Assembly (NCBI RefSeq): GCF_963667045.1
Contig: NZ_OY762934.1
Span: 4,222,501-4,286,500 of the forward strand
DNA length: 64,000 nt
Reading direction: 5' to 3'
Origin: an uncultured Cohaesibacter sp.
GTDB taxonomy: Bacteria > Pseudomonadota > Alphaproteobacteria > Rhizobiales > Cohaesibacteraceae
This document shows, in pieces, positions 37,081 through 46,557 of this stretch. Below the pieces are notes generated by a model that saw only the letters and a program-made list of their open reading frames with translations, did no database searches and was not told where the DNA came from. The position numbers and the translations under genes were made by a program. How positions within the stretch are numbered: position 1 is the first letter of the stretch; the number at the start of each line of letters is the position of its first letter.

Positions 37081-37093
37081 GCTCCAGACTCAA

Positions 37094-37435
37094 TCAAATC
37101 CAGAATGCGATGAGGGTTGCCAACGTGACTGCGGATAGGAAGTTTCTTGCGAGTTTGTCATAGCGAGTTGCAGCGCGGTGGAAGTCTTTGAGGCGACAGA
37201 AGGCATTTTCGATAAGGTGACGATCCTTGTAACGCCGCTCATCATAGCGGATCGAGCGCTTGCAGTTTGCGCGGCCGGGAATAACGGGGAACTTGGTGGT
37301 TTGGCCACCCCAGCGGCAGCCCACCTTCAAAACATGGATGATGCCAGAGATTCCCCGACGATCATCGACCCGGCGGGCACCTCCCTTGTTGTTCGGCAAA
37401 AGTGATTCAATCACCGCCCATTGCGCGGCCGACAA
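37094..37435 (-). pseudogene. IS5-family transposase with a large internal deletion
   Basis: The 113-residue frame joins an N-terminal part (MSAAQWAVIESLLPNNKGG, RVDDRRGISGIIHVLKVG) directly to a C-terminal part (DRHLIENAFCRLKDFHRAAT, RYDKLARNFLSAVTLATL). In intact IS5-group transposases about 140-150 residues, with the DDE aspartates, lie between these parts. Imperfect inverted ends (AGACTCAATC near 37086, matching GATTCAATCT-like bases near 37480-37489 in inverse) suggest the deleted element spans about 37080-37499. Confidence 0.78.
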
Positions 37436-37757
37436 CCAAAACAGATGTCCCGTTCAAGCCTCCAATCCGGTGATTGGACAGATTGAATCTGATTTGCCTC
37501 TTTAGTTTAATGGTATCAATCGGTTTTGACTCTAAGTAAAAATAGGAAATTTGGTCATGGGAAGTCTTCTTATGAACGAACCTATTTTGGTTTCTTGGGT
37601 ATTCCTTTTAACTTATACACAAAGCCGATCACATCTTTATCAAATTAAATATTCATTAAAATGATTATGTTATTGTTCTATTACGTACAATTCAACAAGC
37701 GATTCATTTTGCGTAGGTTATTTTACATAGCCGCAAACGCAAGAATAGAACAAATCC

Positions 37758-38123
37758 ATGATGAAACAGTCTCAAGACTTACCAGAGCATGCAATCTCGA
37801 CCTATATACCGGTTGCTATGATCAGTCTTGCAGGATTTCTGGTTGTTGGTTATCTGACCTTGTTCAGCTTTGACCAAGATGCTCCAGTTATTGTCATTTC
37901 ATCTCCCTGGGACAGCGAACGGCTGGCGATTACCAGAGCCCTGACGCCTGCATCGAAGCTTATACGATCCGACTTTGACGGAACATTCGTGATGGTTTTG
38001 CCTGAGCAACAGGATGAATACCCGGCAAAGGTGCGGGCGCTTGGTGCGTGGGCGGTCATCAGCTCTTTTGGTATTGGAGGCTGCAATCCGAGACCATCAA
38101 CGAAATACGGCAGCAACATTTAA
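37758..38123 (+). CDS. Small membrane-anchored hypothetical protein
   Basis: 121 residues from two adjacent ATG codons at 37758 and 37761. A single hydrophobic span at about 16-38 (YIPVAMISLAGFLVVGYLTL) is followed by a soluble region PVIVISSPWDSERLAITRAL. I do not recognise the family. It overlaps no other gene and lies 52 bases before the chemoreceptor gene, on the same strand, so it might be co-transcribed with it. The upstream 257 bases are AT-rich and hold nothing else I can identify. The ribosome site is weak. Confidence 0.5.
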   Translation: MMKQSQDLPEHAISTYIPVAMISLAGFLVVGYLTLFSFDQDAPVIVISSPWDSERLAITRALTPASKLIRSDFDGTFVMVLPEQQDEYPAKVRALGAWAVISSFGIGGCNPRPSTKYGSNI

Positions 38124-38175
38124 TAAAAAGCAACAAACCAGCTTACTCCTGACTCAACTTAGCCGGAGGCCAGAA

Positions 38176-39675
38176 ATGAATGCTACTTCCCCATCTTTAG
38201 TCGTTGAAACCGCCCCTGAGCTTGTAAAACTTCGCCAGATAGCGAGCAAGGCGTTCATTGCAAGCTTATGGCTCATGGTCTTGGTCGTGGGCGGCGTCGC
38301 GTCTTATACGTCTGCACCGGAGCTCACGATATCTCTGATCGCAGCAGCCCTTGCTGGTGTCTCGACGATCATGTTTCTTAAAGATCCGATTGGACCGGCG
38401 ACCCGATTTGCCATTGGGGCTTCCCTGACCACTGACTGGTCGCTGCTGATTTTCAGCGCAAGCGGATTGCCGGATGGACTGGTTCTGGATGCCCACATGC
38501 TGTTTTTCGTTTTGAACGCAGTGTTGGTCATTTATTGCTGCTGGCGCACTATCTTGATAGTCAATCTACTGGCGACTGCGCACCATGTGGTCTTTTCTCT
38601 GCTTTTGCCGCTCTATATCTGGCCAACGGCTGAGTATGTCATGCATCATTTCCTCATCCATGCCACATATGTTGTGCTTGTGGGTGGGCCGATGTTGTGG
38701 CTAGCCTATCGCATCAATCGACAGTTCACGGACAATCATCAGGCGATGAAGGATCTGAATCTGGCTCAGAGTGAAGCGAGTAAATTGGTAGAAGAAACCA
38801 AAATTCGCGCCCAACAAGAAGAAACCAAGCGGACAGCCATGTTTGCATTGGCTGAGAAGCTCGATACGAGCGTGGCAGAGGTTGTCGGGTCTTTGTCCTC
38901 CGCATCGTCCAATCTGCGGGCATCGGCACAGGAAATGGCTGCTGGAGCGACACAAACCAACCATCAAAGCCAGACCATGTCTCAAGTGGCCAATGAAACG
39001 TCAACCAATCTCGAAACATTGGCATCTGCTTCCGAAGAGCTATCAGCGTCGATCTCCGAGATCAGCGGACAGATCACCCGGTCGACCGACATTGCCAATG
39101 GTGCTGCGAGGGAAGCGGAAGAAACCAACCAGAAAATTCAGGGTCTGGCCAAGGCTTCGTTCAAAGTTGGCGAGGTTGTCCAAATGATCACTGCCATTGC
39201 AGAACAAACCAATCTTCTGGCCCTCAATGCCACCATTGAAGCTGCCAGAGCCGGGGATGCCGGTAAGGGCTTTGCCATTGTGGCAGCGGAAGTCAAGGAA
39301 CTGGCAAATCAGACCTCGAGCGCGACGGAGAGCATCGGAAACCAGATTTCTCAAATTCAGAATGCCACACAAGAAGCCGTTGATGCGATTGATAGTATCG
39401 GGAAGACCATCGACAAGGTGAAGGAAATCTCGGTTTCCATCGCCACCGCCATCGAACAACAAGACGGCGCCACTCGCGAAATCGCCCGCAATGTCGAACA
39501 AGCTGCGAACGGCGTAAAGAACGTTGCCAACAACATCGCTGATGTCGCGGGTGCTTCCGAAAGCAATCTCAAAACGGTCGGCAATTTTGTCGAAACAGCC
39601 GAGGAGCTTTCCAAGCAATCTCAAGCTTTGAGGACAGAAGTCGATGTCTATCTGAACGAAACAAGAGCCATCTGA
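38176..39675 (+). CDS. Methyl-accepting chemotaxis protein with multi-pass membrane sensor
   Basis: 499 residues from the ATG at 38176, preceded by GGAGG. The N-terminal 190 residues hold about six membrane spans (from FIASLWLMVLVVGGVASYTS to TYVVLVGGPMLWLAYRI) in place of a periplasmic ligand domain, and no HAMP domain is evident. A coiled-coil signalling domain follows, with the receptor hairpin tip [30 protein letters not shown] at about residue 345-375. It would signal to CheA/CheW. Lack of a periplasmic domain suggests sensing of a membrane or cytoplasmic cue. A long inverted repeat follows 19 bases after the stop. Confidence 0.88.
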   Translation: MNATSPSLVVETAPELVKLRQIASKAFIASLWLMVLVVGGVASYTSAPELTISLIAAALAGVSTIMFLKDPIGPATRFAIGASLTTDWSLLIFSASGLPDGLVLDAHMLFFVLNAVLVIYCCWRTILIVNLLATAHHVVFSLLLPLYIWPTAEYVMHHFLIHATYVVLVGGPMLWLAYRINRQFTDNHQAMKDLNLAQSEASKLVEETKIRAQQEETKRTAMFALAEKLDTSVAEVVGSLSSASSNLRASAQEMAAGATQTNHQSQTMSQVANETSTNLETLASASEELSASISEISGQITRSTDIANGAAREAEETNQKIQGLAKASFKVGEVVQMITAIAEQTNLLALNATIEAARAGDAGKGFAIVAAEVKELANQTSSATESIGNQISQIQNATQEAVDAIDSIGKTIDKVKEISVSIATAIEQQDGATREIARNVEQAANGVKNVANNIADVAGASESNLKTVGNFVETAEELSKQSQALRTEVDVYLNETRAI

Positions 39676-39694
39676 GTAGCAATGTCTCCAACAA

Positions 39695-39737
39695 TGCGGC
39701 AAATATTTTTTCATGTTTCAGAAAAATATTTGCCGCA
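39695..39737. repeat. Perfect 16-bp inverted repeat after the chemoreceptor gene
   Basis: TGCGGCAAATATTTTT (39695-39710) and AAAAATATTTGCCGCA (39722-39737), loop of 11. It may terminate transcription in both directions, since a T or A run sits inside the stem, or be the fused ends of a lost mobile element. Confidence 0.7.
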
Positions 39738-39858
39738 GCATTCAGTCCGCGGTCGAGTGGTTTGATACTGATGTCAGCGGTGCTGACTGGAGGAGTCTGC
39801 AGGCCTGTTGCGAGGTCTTTATCGTTAACCGAGAGTTGAGATTTTTACGGTGAGAAGG

Positions 39859-39884
39859 AGCCCCGGCTTGTTGCTGGGGCTTTA
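39859..39884 (+). terminator. Possible terminator-like hairpin
   Basis: AGCCCC (39859-39864) pairs with GGGGCT (39876-39881), followed by TTAT. It is weak and 180 bases downstream of the nearest gene end; it may belong to the decayed IS region. Confidence 0.4.
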
Positions 39885-39929
39885 TATGATTCTCAATGCA
39901 TTGCCGAAAAGCTGAAACGGAAATCGAGA

Positions 39930-40238
39930 GATGACTTCAAAGGCAGGCAATTCGAGGCATGGCCAATCATTGAGGCGCTGTCCTGATATTTGCGTTACCC
40001 GTTGAGCTATCGGGATCTGGAAGAAATGTGCCTTGAGCGCGGCTTCGCAGTCGAACACGGGAGCATCAATCGTTGGATCTTGGTCAATGCTCCCCTGATC
40101 GAGAAACGGTTCCGTCGGTTTTGAAAATCGCATTGTGGTTCTTCCCGGGTAGATGAAACCTATATCAAGGTGCGCGGCGCCTGGAACTATCTTTACCGGG
40201 CCATCGACAACCGTTCCCTCTCAGCATCTATGGGATAG
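39930..40238 (+). pseudogene. Degenerate IS6-family transposase remnant
   Basis: One continuous frame reads DDFKGRQFEAWPIIEALS, stop (TGA at 39984), YLRYPLSYRDLEEMCLERGF, then SINRWILVNAPLIEKRFRRF, stop (TGA at 40122), and VDETYIKVRGAWNYLYRAID before decaying. These are the N-terminal domain and the first catalytic aspartate region of IS6/IS26-type transposases. The frame was kept while two nonsense codons accumulated, and the C-terminal half is missing. It lies just left of the intact IS5 element. Confidence 0.82.
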
Positions 40239-40280
40239 ATTGGGCTGATTGACAAAGGAGGATTTTGGCTCGTCATAGCT

Positions 40281-41556
40281 GGAGACCCGCAAAAACCGCT
40301 TGATTTGACCGCTGGAAATCCGTCAAGGCTGGCGGCCACGGCTCATTTCAGCGCTGATTGCGCTATTTTCGATGATATTGGGTCTTCTTTCTGCCCTTTT
40401 GGGCAGACTCATGCCATGGCGCTTCTGCGTTCATGGAAGATCAAGCGATCAAAATTGTAGGCGAGGTTGGCCAGCGTCAGTTTCGTTTCAGCCCGAGCAA
40501 TCCCGATCGTGCGTATGAACAGGCCGTAGCGGTTCTTCTGATGGGCAAAGACATGCTCGACACGAGCACGTATCGATGACTTCTTCGCATTGGCACGGGA
40601 TGTTGCCATCGGCATGGGTTTGCCTGCTGGCTTGCGTCGATGGACTTGGCTTGTCAGCATGTTGCTGGCCAGCCATTTCTCATTGCTCTGAGAACGATAG
40701 GCACTATCAGCCCAGACATCGGAGGCAGTATTGTCCTTACACAAGACATATCTTAACTGACGCCCGTCCGCATCAGCGGCCGACGTCACCATGCTGCCCC
40801 TTATGAAGCCGAATTTGCGATCAATGCTGATATGGCTCTTGTAGCCAAATACTGGAAGGGCAATCTGAGGCAATGGTGTTCCGTCTGGCCGATAGCGCAC
40901 TTTTCCGCCAATCTTCAGTGTCCAGCGAGCATTGGTATCCTTTTGCGCGGCCTTATTCGGCTGATCTGGCCAAATCTCTTTGGCAGACTTGCCTTCCTTG
41001 ACCGCCTCCTTCTCGCCATCGGTATTGCGTTGCTTGGGAGCGGGAACCAAAGTGGCATCCACTATCTGTCCCGACATAGGGATGTAGCCCTTCTTGTGCA
41101 ATTGCCAATCAAAGGCCTTCATGACGCGCTTCAGGGTACCGGTCTCCGTCATGCGATTGCGGAAATGACGGATGGTATTCTCGTCGGGAGTGGAGCCCCC
41201 CAATTCAAAGTTCAGAAACCGCATCCAGGACAGGCGATCACGGATCATGAATTCCATTTTGGCATCGGACAAATTGTGCTGAGCCTGCAGGATCAAAACC
41301 TTGAACATGGACACAGGGTCAAACGGAGGGCGACCGCCCTTGGACCCATCACCGTAGCCGAGACCTTCAACAAGCCAGACACGAAAATACTCAAAGTCAA
41401 TCGTGGCATCGAGAACCTCAAGAGGATCACCATGCTTGCTCAGACGTTCAAGATGCTCGGGCAAACCGAAAAGATTGCTTGGATTCATGCCATATCCCCC
41501 ATGACATCAGGGAATCACACACCCGTCAAAATTGCGAGAGGTTTTTGCGGGTCTCC
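40281..41556 (-). mobile_element. IS5-family insertion sequence, apparently intact
   Basis: The element is bounded by inverted repeats GGAGACCCGCAAAAACC (40281-40297) and its exact complement at 41540-41556. Both ends are flanked by AGCT, which may be a 4-bp target duplication or, being self-complementary, an extension of the repeats to 21 bp. The single gene inside encodes a full-length transposase on the minus strand. Total length about 1.28 kb. Confidence 0.85.
40409..41488 (-). CDS. IS5-family transposase
   Basis: 359 residues. The N-terminal region has GRPPFDPVSMFKVLILQAQHNLSDAKMEFMIRDRLSWMRFL (region near 50-95), typical of the IS5 group. Catalytic DDE features are SGQIVDATLVPAPKQRN (first Asp), SDVWADSAYRS (second Asp) and the late RVEHVFAHQKN glutamate motif, in the expected order. 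The start ATG at 41488 follows GGGGGAT. The gene is intact with no frameshift, so the element may still be mobile. Confidence 0.92.
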   Translation of the reverse strand: MNPSNLFGLPEHLERLSKHGDPLEVLDATIDFEYFRVWLVEGLGYGDGSKGGRPPFDPVSMFKVLILQAQHNLSDAKMEFMIRDRLSWMRFLNFELGGSTPDENTIRHFRNRMTETGTLKRVMKAFDWQLHKKGYIPMSGQIVDATLVPAPKQRNTDGEKEAVKEGKSAKEIWPDQPNKAAQKDTNARWTLKIGGKVRYRPDGTPLPQIALPVFGYKSHISIDRKFGFIRGSMVTSAADADGRQLRYVLCKDNTASDVWADSAYRSQSNEKWLASNMLTSQVHRRKPAGKPMPMATSRANAKKSSIRARVEHVFAHQKNRYGLFIRTIGIARAETKLTLANLAYNFDRLIFHERRSAMA

Positions 41557-41578
41557 AGCTCTATCAAAGGAAGCCAAG

Positions 41579-41740
41579 GTGAGACAGAAATCCGGTCCGC
41601 AGAAACCATCTGCAGAGAAGACCATCAAAGATATCCGCCGCAAAACCCGCAAGAAGCATTCGGCAGGCATGCCTCAACACCGTAACCTAAAGGACAGCGG
41701 TCCAAATCTTCCTATGCTGAAAGTCATACTCCGGGACTAA
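41579..41740 (+). pseudogene. N-terminal remnant of an IS3-type transposase
   Basis: From the GTG at 41579, with AAAGGA upstream, the frame reads VRQKSGPQKPSAEKTIKDIRRKTRKKHSA. That matches the start of a common IS3-family OrfA type (KPSEQI-KDIRR-TRK-YSAEEKIRIV). After HSA the similarity stops, and an unrelated tail leads to a stop at 41740. The following 276 bases hold only a short open frame (41741-41863) ending NGDPAAFVLDWLG, which I do not recognise. Confidence 0.6.
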
Positions 41741-41872
41741 CGATGGGCATTGAGAACGGTTGTGAGCCTTCACCCCAACGCCGTGAGCGATGGGGGCAAG
41801 CGTGATCCCTTTACCGATGGGAATGGCGATCCCGCAGCGTTTGTGCTGGACTGGCTAGGGTAAGATGCAAAG

Positions 41873-41903
41873 CTGCCCGCATGGCAGGAGCACATGCGGG
41901 CAG
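41873..41903. terminator. Strong hairpin between IS remnants and the dCache chemoreceptor
   Basis: CTGCCCGCATG (41873-41883) and CATGCGGGCAG (41893-41903), a perfect 11-bp stem with a nine-base loop. On the plus strand AAAAA follows; on the minus strand CTTT follows. It could end the minus-strand chemoreceptor transcript, 113 bases beyond its stop. Confidence 0.5.
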
Positions 41904-42016
41904 AAAAACAACTCGATTTGTTCCAGGGCTTCAGAAGAATCTGTGCGCCGCTGGCCCTTCTTCACAAAAACCTACGCCAAGGAAAATGACGCGATCAGCC
42001 TGCGGCGACCGTGGCC

Positions 42017-44218
42017 TTAGGCCTCCCGAACTTCTGCCAGGAACCGTTCAACTTGAACTCTGAGCTGTTCTGACTTGGTGCTAAGTTCGCCAGCGGTCCT
42101 TGTAACCTGGGTAGCCGCGGTTCCCGTTTCACCAGCTGACCGAGACACGAATATTATGTTTTCAGTCACTTCCTGAGTACCGCGGGAGGCCTGTTCTACG
42201 TTGCGAGCAATTTCTCCGGTGGCCGCAGACTGCTGTTCAACAGCAGCGGCAATACTCGAAGCGATCGCATTCATATCACCAATCGTTTTTCCAATCTCTT
42301 GGATTGCCTTCACTGCCTCGTCAGTCTCAAGCTGAACTGTGCCGATCTGCTGGCTTATTTCCTCTGTTGCCTTGGTGGTTTGGCTTGCGAGCTCTTTTAC
42401 TTCGCTGGCGACAACCGCAAACCCTTTGCCGGCATCGCCAGCTCTGGCGGCTTCGATCGTCGCGTTGAGTGCCAGAAGATTTGTTTGCTCGGCAATGGCA
42501 GAAATCAGATTGACCACATCGCCAATCTTCTGGGAGGCGGCAGCAAGACCCTGGATCTGCTGATCCGTCTGTTCTGCCTGCGACACAGCGCCCCCCGCTA
42601 TCTCCGATGACTGGGCGACCTGCCTGCTGATTTCCGCAATGGAACTCGTCAGTTCTTCTGTCGCGCTGGCGACAGTTTGAACGTTTGCCGCAGCCTGTTC
42701 TGCGGCGCTCGCAACAGACGTCGCTCTTTGGTTGGTGTCGTTGGCAATTCCGGAGACTGCATCCGCCGTGCTTTCCATTTCTTTCGAAGCAGCGGACGTA
42801 GCAGCCAGCAATTCACTGGCATCGACATCGAACCGTTGCGTCAACGCCGCAATGCGCTGTGCCCGTTCTTCCCTACGCTTCGTTTCCTCGGCGGCACCAA
42901 GGCTCAGCTCATCAGCCTTGATCATATTGTCCTTGAAGACTTGTACGGCCACGGCCATATCGCCGACTTCGTCGGTCCTACCCTGATAGGGTATCTCGGC
43001 CGACGTATCATGCCCGGCGAGCTTCTTCATGGAGTTGGTAATGTTGACAATCGGCTTTGCAATACCACGCGCTGCGAGAAACATGATGAAAGTCACGGCT
43101 GCGCCGACGGTAATGCCGAGAATGATCATCCACATGGTCGCAGACTGGGAACGCTCGGTGAGCTTGGTCTGCAATTGATTGACATCTGCAAGCGCCACAG
43201 CCTTGGGCACTGAGATCACAACTGTCCATGGTGTGTTATCTTCACTAAGATCGATCGGCGCAAAGATGTCGATCGCCTCGAACGCACCGTCGTCGATGGC
43301 AGAAGACTTACCCGGGACCATTGACCCCATGCGCTCCGACCAGCTTGTTCCGGCTGCTGCCACCTTTTTGCCAATGAGACTGGCATCATCACTGTAGGCA
43401 ACGATCAGTCCGTTGTCGCTGATGATGATCACGCTTCCCTGGCCGCCAAACAGGCCAGAATCGACGTTCGTGACGAGTTTTTGCACGAAGTTCAGATTGA
43501 AATTGGCGCCGGTAATGCCGTGAAACTTACCATCGATCATCACGGGTACGGCAAAAGTGGCAAGTGAAACCAGCTTTCCTTGATCAAGATAGGTCAACGG
43601 GCCGATGACGCGTTCTTTGCCGGTTGAACGGGGATCAAGATACCACGCCCCCTTCTGCAAACCGTATGAAGCCATTGAGGTGTCTTCGTACTCCACAAGG
43701 GCCTGCACCACCGCTTTGCCTGACGCGTCTTTGGTCCAGTAAGGAAGGAAACGGCCAGTATCATCGGAGCCGATATCGGTGCGGTTCCGATAGGTCGCGT
43801 CATCGCCATCAAGCGCGTTCGGTTCCCAGGCCGAGTAGGTGCCGTTGATCGTGCTGTTTTGCTCGACGGTATGACGGAGGATACCATTGAATTTCTCGCG
43901 CCGGATCTCAGCAGGCAAGCCTTCGCTCGCGGACGCCAGTTCCGAAAACGTCGTTGCCATGTTGCGTGCGGTCTGGATCCCGACGCTCAGCCTTGACTTG
44001 ATGACGCCCGCCTGCAGGCTGGCTTCATTCAATAGGCGCTCTTTGATTTGTCCATCGATAATGTCCGTGGCAGTTTCCCCGATATAGTCGTTCGTGTCAC
44101 GAGAAAAAAACAGGGATGTTACCACCAATGAAACAACAGTAAGGGCGATGCAAAAGATCGAAAATATTGCAATCTTAGACTGAATGCTGCCGAGACGAAT
44201 AAATCCATGCCTTTTCAT
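42017..44218 (-). CDS. Methyl-accepting chemotaxis protein with dCache sensor domain
   Basis: 733 residues from the ATG at 44218 (AAAGG upstream). An N-terminal membrane span ([23 protein letters not shown]) is followed by a large periplasmic dCache_1 domain (about 45-345), with [13 protein letters not shown] and [19 protein letters not shown], the latter part close to receptors for amino acids or amines. A second span ([24 protein letters not shown]), HAMP domain and methyl-accepting coiled coil follow. The hairpin tip is [20 protein letters not shown]. The signalling part is similar to that of the other receptor in this island. Confidence 0.92.
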   Translation of the reverse strand: MKRHGFIRLGSIQSKIAIFSIFCIALTVVSLVVTSLFFSRDTNDYIGETATDIIDGQIKERLLNEASLQAGVIKSRLSVGIQTARNMATTFSELASASEGLPAEIRREKFNGILRHTVEQNSTINGTYSAWEPNALDGDDATYRNRTDIGSDDTGRFLPYWTKDASGKAVVQALVEYEDTSMASYGLQKGAWYLDPRSTGKERVIGPLTYLDQGKLVSLATFAVPVMIDGKFHGITGANFNLNFVQKLVTNVDSGLFGGQGSVIIISDNGLIVAYSDDASLIGKKVAAAGTSWSERMGSMVPGKSSAIDDGAFEAIDIFAPIDLSEDNTPWTVVISVPKAVALADVNQLQTKLTERSQSATMWMIILGITVGAAVTFIMFLAARGIAKPIVNITNSMKKLAGHDTSAEIPYQGRTDEVGDMAVAVQVFKDNMIKADELSLGAAEETKRREERAQRIAALTQRFDVDASELLAATSAASKEMESTADAVSGIANDTNQRATSVASAAEQAAANVQTVASATEELTSSIAEISRQVAQSSEIAGGAVSQAEQTDQQIQGLAAASQKIGDVVNLISAIAEQTNLLALNATIEAARAGDAGKGFAVVASEVKELASQTTKATEEISQQIGTVQLETDEAVKAIQEIGKTIGDMNAIASSIAAAVEQQSAATGEIARNVEQASRGTQEVTENIIFVSRSAGETGTAATQVTRTAGELSTKSEQLRVQVERFLAEVREA

Positions 44219-44791
44219 TTTCAAACCTTTCGAACATCAACCCGAGAAATCGGAGTTTCCGCTACTATCGTTTCAAGAGAGTTGCGACTTACTTTCTCGC
44301 TACAGCAAAAATCCAAAGAAAGCCTTTGGGTACATTTTGCTGTATTGCGCACAATAGTCGCGGTCATTAGTAAATATTTCCATGGTAAAATTAACAACGC
44401 TCTAATGACGCAGCAAAATGACGAGTTCAGGAAAAGATAAAGTACAAATTATTTCCAACATTCGATTTTTGAGCAGCTTCCTTCACGATGGATGAAGGCC
44501 GCAACAAGGATCATCTCCCTCTCGGCGAATGATCAAGAAAGCGCTTTCAGGCTCTCTTGACTATTTTGTATTGCTCAACGGACTGCCTCTGTCGTCGTGG
44601 CGCTGCCGTGTAGAACTTGGCCCATAGTGCTTCCCTCCATTCAAATGAGAAAGGTGCACCACCAAAGCCTGGGATCAAACACCCAACTCCCCCGCAATGC
44701 TATTGCTGAGAACAGCCCAAAGAAGCAATGGCATTCGCTGGCAACAAGGCTGAGCTGCTCCACATGTGTAGCACCCGAACCAAGGAGCAAA
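44219..44791. other. Intergenic region upstream of the dCache receptor
   Basis: 573 bases, AT-rich. I find no supported gene. CCTTCA-N7-TGAAGG near 44480-44498 is a small hairpin. The minus-strand chemoreceptor promoter should be here but no consensus stands out. Confidence 0.4.
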
Positions 44792-45022
44792 ATGATGGAA
44801 AAGCAAGTCGCACAAGCCACCATGATGGCCCTGCTGGAGACGATGAAAAAGGAAATCGAAAAGGCCTATGAAGAGGTCGATCTGGCGATAGGATATGTGA
44901 CCGACGGCGAGCTGAATACCGCTGCCGGTGGCATGTATATCACCGAGCAATCGCTCGGCAGAGCGCAAGACCTGTTCAATGCCTTCAAGACCATTCATCA
45001 GGTCTCGTTCGATGGGGTGTAA
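44792..45022 (+). CDS. Small helical hypothetical protein
   Basis: 76 residues from the ATG at 44792, with AAGGAG seven bases upstream. The sequence (MMEKQVAQATMMALLETMKK, then EIEKAYEEVDLAIGYVTDGE) is mostly predicted helix with acidic and basic heptad-like spacing; no membrane span or cysteine. I do not recognise a family. The good ribosome site and clean start support a real gene. It lies in the accessory region between a chemoreceptor and a small membrane protein. Confidence 0.6.
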   Translation: MMEKQVAQATMMALLETMKKEIEKAYEEVDLAIGYVTDGELNTAAGGMYITEQSLGRAQDLFNAFKTIHQVSFDGV

Positions 45023-45184
45023 ATCGGTAATGGCCGCTTGGAGCCCAAGGGGTCATTGCCAACTTAACAATTTGTAGCCAAGATACTTCCATCACAGGTA
45101 TGAGAAAATTGTTTACGATGTATGTGGTTTTGAATTGGTCATAGCTATTCAGCAAATCAATTAAAAACGCGAAAGGTCTATTTG

Positions 45185-45418
45185 ATGAATGATTTTTTAG
45201 GGTTTTTGTTATTTCTGAGCATGATAGCTTCGTTCATTTCTTTACTATATTTCACGTCTAATATCGTTTCTTCTTCTAAAATTTTTTCAACAAATCTTTA
45301 TCTAAAGGGTAGCGAAGATCCGTTGCTATTCTTTAATCATCGAAGGGACTTGCTCGGATGCGTTGCGTCTATTTTCTGGTTTCTGTTAACAGCGCTATTG
45401 ATGATTGTTTTGAATTGA
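45185..45418 (+). CDS. Small two-span membrane protein
   Basis: 77 residues from the ATG at 45185, with AAAGG upstream. Two hydrophobic spans are visible: FLGFLLFLSMIASFISLLYFT (about 5-25) and GCVASIFWFLLTALLMIVLN at the C terminus, joined by a short polar loop with YLKGSEDPLLFFNHRRD. Strongly AT-rich codons, unlike the core genes of the window, suggest transfer. No family recognised. Confidence 0.5.
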   Translation: MNDFLGFLLFLSMIASFISLLYFTSNIVSSSKIFSTNLYLKGSEDPLLFFNHRRDLLGCVASIFWFLLTALLMIVLN

Positions 45419-45554
45419 TAATATAGATCCGAGTTTTTGTGTAGAAGCAACATTGTTCACTTTGTCCGCAGAGTGTGAACTCGTTAATCGCGCAGCGAAA
45501 TCACCAAACGAGCCCTTTTTGACCGATGCTGCATGCAGTACAAATATCCGATAT

Positions 45555-46067
45555 TCAATCAATCAGGCTAAAGCGATACAACACAGAGCTTGGCAACCAA
45601 GATGGCGGAACTGCTTTGGCGTCCAGTTCACCACCTAGGCGTTCAGCTAGACCTCGCGACGCAGAATTGTCGTGATGCACATGTGCAACTAGGCTTGAGA
45701 GTCCGAGTTCCCGAGTTGCATAGTTCATGAACGCAATACCAGCCTCTGTAGCAAATCCTTTGCCCTCATCATCCTCATTCCAAAGAGTCCAAGTGATTTC
45801 AGGAGGCTCAGTCGAGCTGAGTTGTAGCGCACCGAAATGTCCCAGCGGCCGTTCAGTTTTGCGCTCCAAAAACACGAAACGACCGAACCCGCGCAACTCC
45901 CAATGTCCGATCATCGATGCCAATTTTTCAAACGCTTGTACCTCACTAAACGGGCCTCCCACGTACCTCGTTCGCTCGCTAAGGCAATATCTCGTATACA
46001 AAGGCAAGTCTGATCGACTAGGTGGCCGGAACAATAGCCGTTTGGTTTCTAATGGAAAGGTTTGCAC
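45555..46067 (-). CDS. GNAT-family N-acetyltransferase (RimJ/RimL-like)
   Basis: 170 residues from the GTG at 46067, chosen because AAAGGA lies seven bases upstream; the open frame continues to 46241 without family similarity. It begins VQTFPLETKRLLFRPPSRSDL, a typical RimJ/RimL start, and has the acyl-CoA motif DDEGKGFATEAGIAFMNYATRELGLSSLVAHVHHDN (region near 98-135), including the conserved N and the SRGLAERLG end. Substrate unknown. AT-rich relative to the core. Confidence 0.82.
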   Translation of the reverse strand: MQTFPLETKRLLFRPPSRSDLPLYTRYCLSERTRYVGGPFSEVQAFEKLASMIGHWELRGFGRFVFLERKTERPLGHFGALQLSSTEPPEITWTLWNEDDEGKGFATEAGIAFMNYATRELGLSSLVAHVHHDNSASRGLAERLGGELDAKAVPPSWLPSSVLYRFSLID

Positions 46068-46480
46068 TGTAAAATCCTTTTGATCCTGACCTACAATAGC
46101 AGACTGACCCAACACAAGTATGACAAACGTGGATAGTACAAGGTTTTGCTTATCGAACCAAAAGCTGACCTTAGAACAACCGCAGCGAAAGTCGGTTTCG
46201 TCCGTATTGTTTGAATTCGAGGATAGGATAGTACAGCCCATTCCAGTCTGCAGACACAGTTGCTTTTTGGATAGAAAAACAGGGTCAAATCAAGCCATCA
46301 AACTGTCCCGACAAATTGCGGGTAAAAGAGCGAGATGAGTGGGCCGATTGAACAAACAGCTTGTGCAAAGAAAAATGTCGACTTGTGCAGAGTGAAAAGG
46401 CGCGCCACAAGAAAAGTGTAAAACCACAAATTAGCAAAATGCTCTGTTGGTTCTAATGTTCTGATTTTTATGGAGATTTT
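46068..46480. other. Intergenic region between the GNAT gene and tRNA-Met
   Basis: 413 bases. I see no gene with coding character and no integrase. No second copy of the tRNA 3' end was noticed here or at the left side of the island. Confidence 0.4.
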
Positions 46481-46557
46481 TGGTAGCGGAGGAGGGACTT
46501 GAACCCCCGACACGCGGATTATGATTCCGCTGCTCTAACCAACTGAGCTACTCCGCC
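46481..46557 (-). tRNA. tRNA-Met (CAT anticodon)
   Basis: 77 bases with encoded CCA. Acceptor stem GGCGGAG pairs with CTCCGCT-like 3' end, D arm AGCTCAGTTGGTTAGAGCA, anticodon arm GCGGA-ATCATAA-TCCGC with anticodon CAT, T arm GGGGGTTCAAGTCCC-type. The sequence fits elongator tRNA-Met of Rhizobiales; a lysidine-modified tRNA-Ile is the only other option with this anticodon. Confidence 0.95.

Noticed and set aside
46481-46557. tRNA-Met as a proven att site of the island
   Set aside because: No duplicated 3' tRNA segment and no integrase could be found by eye; kept only as a possibility.
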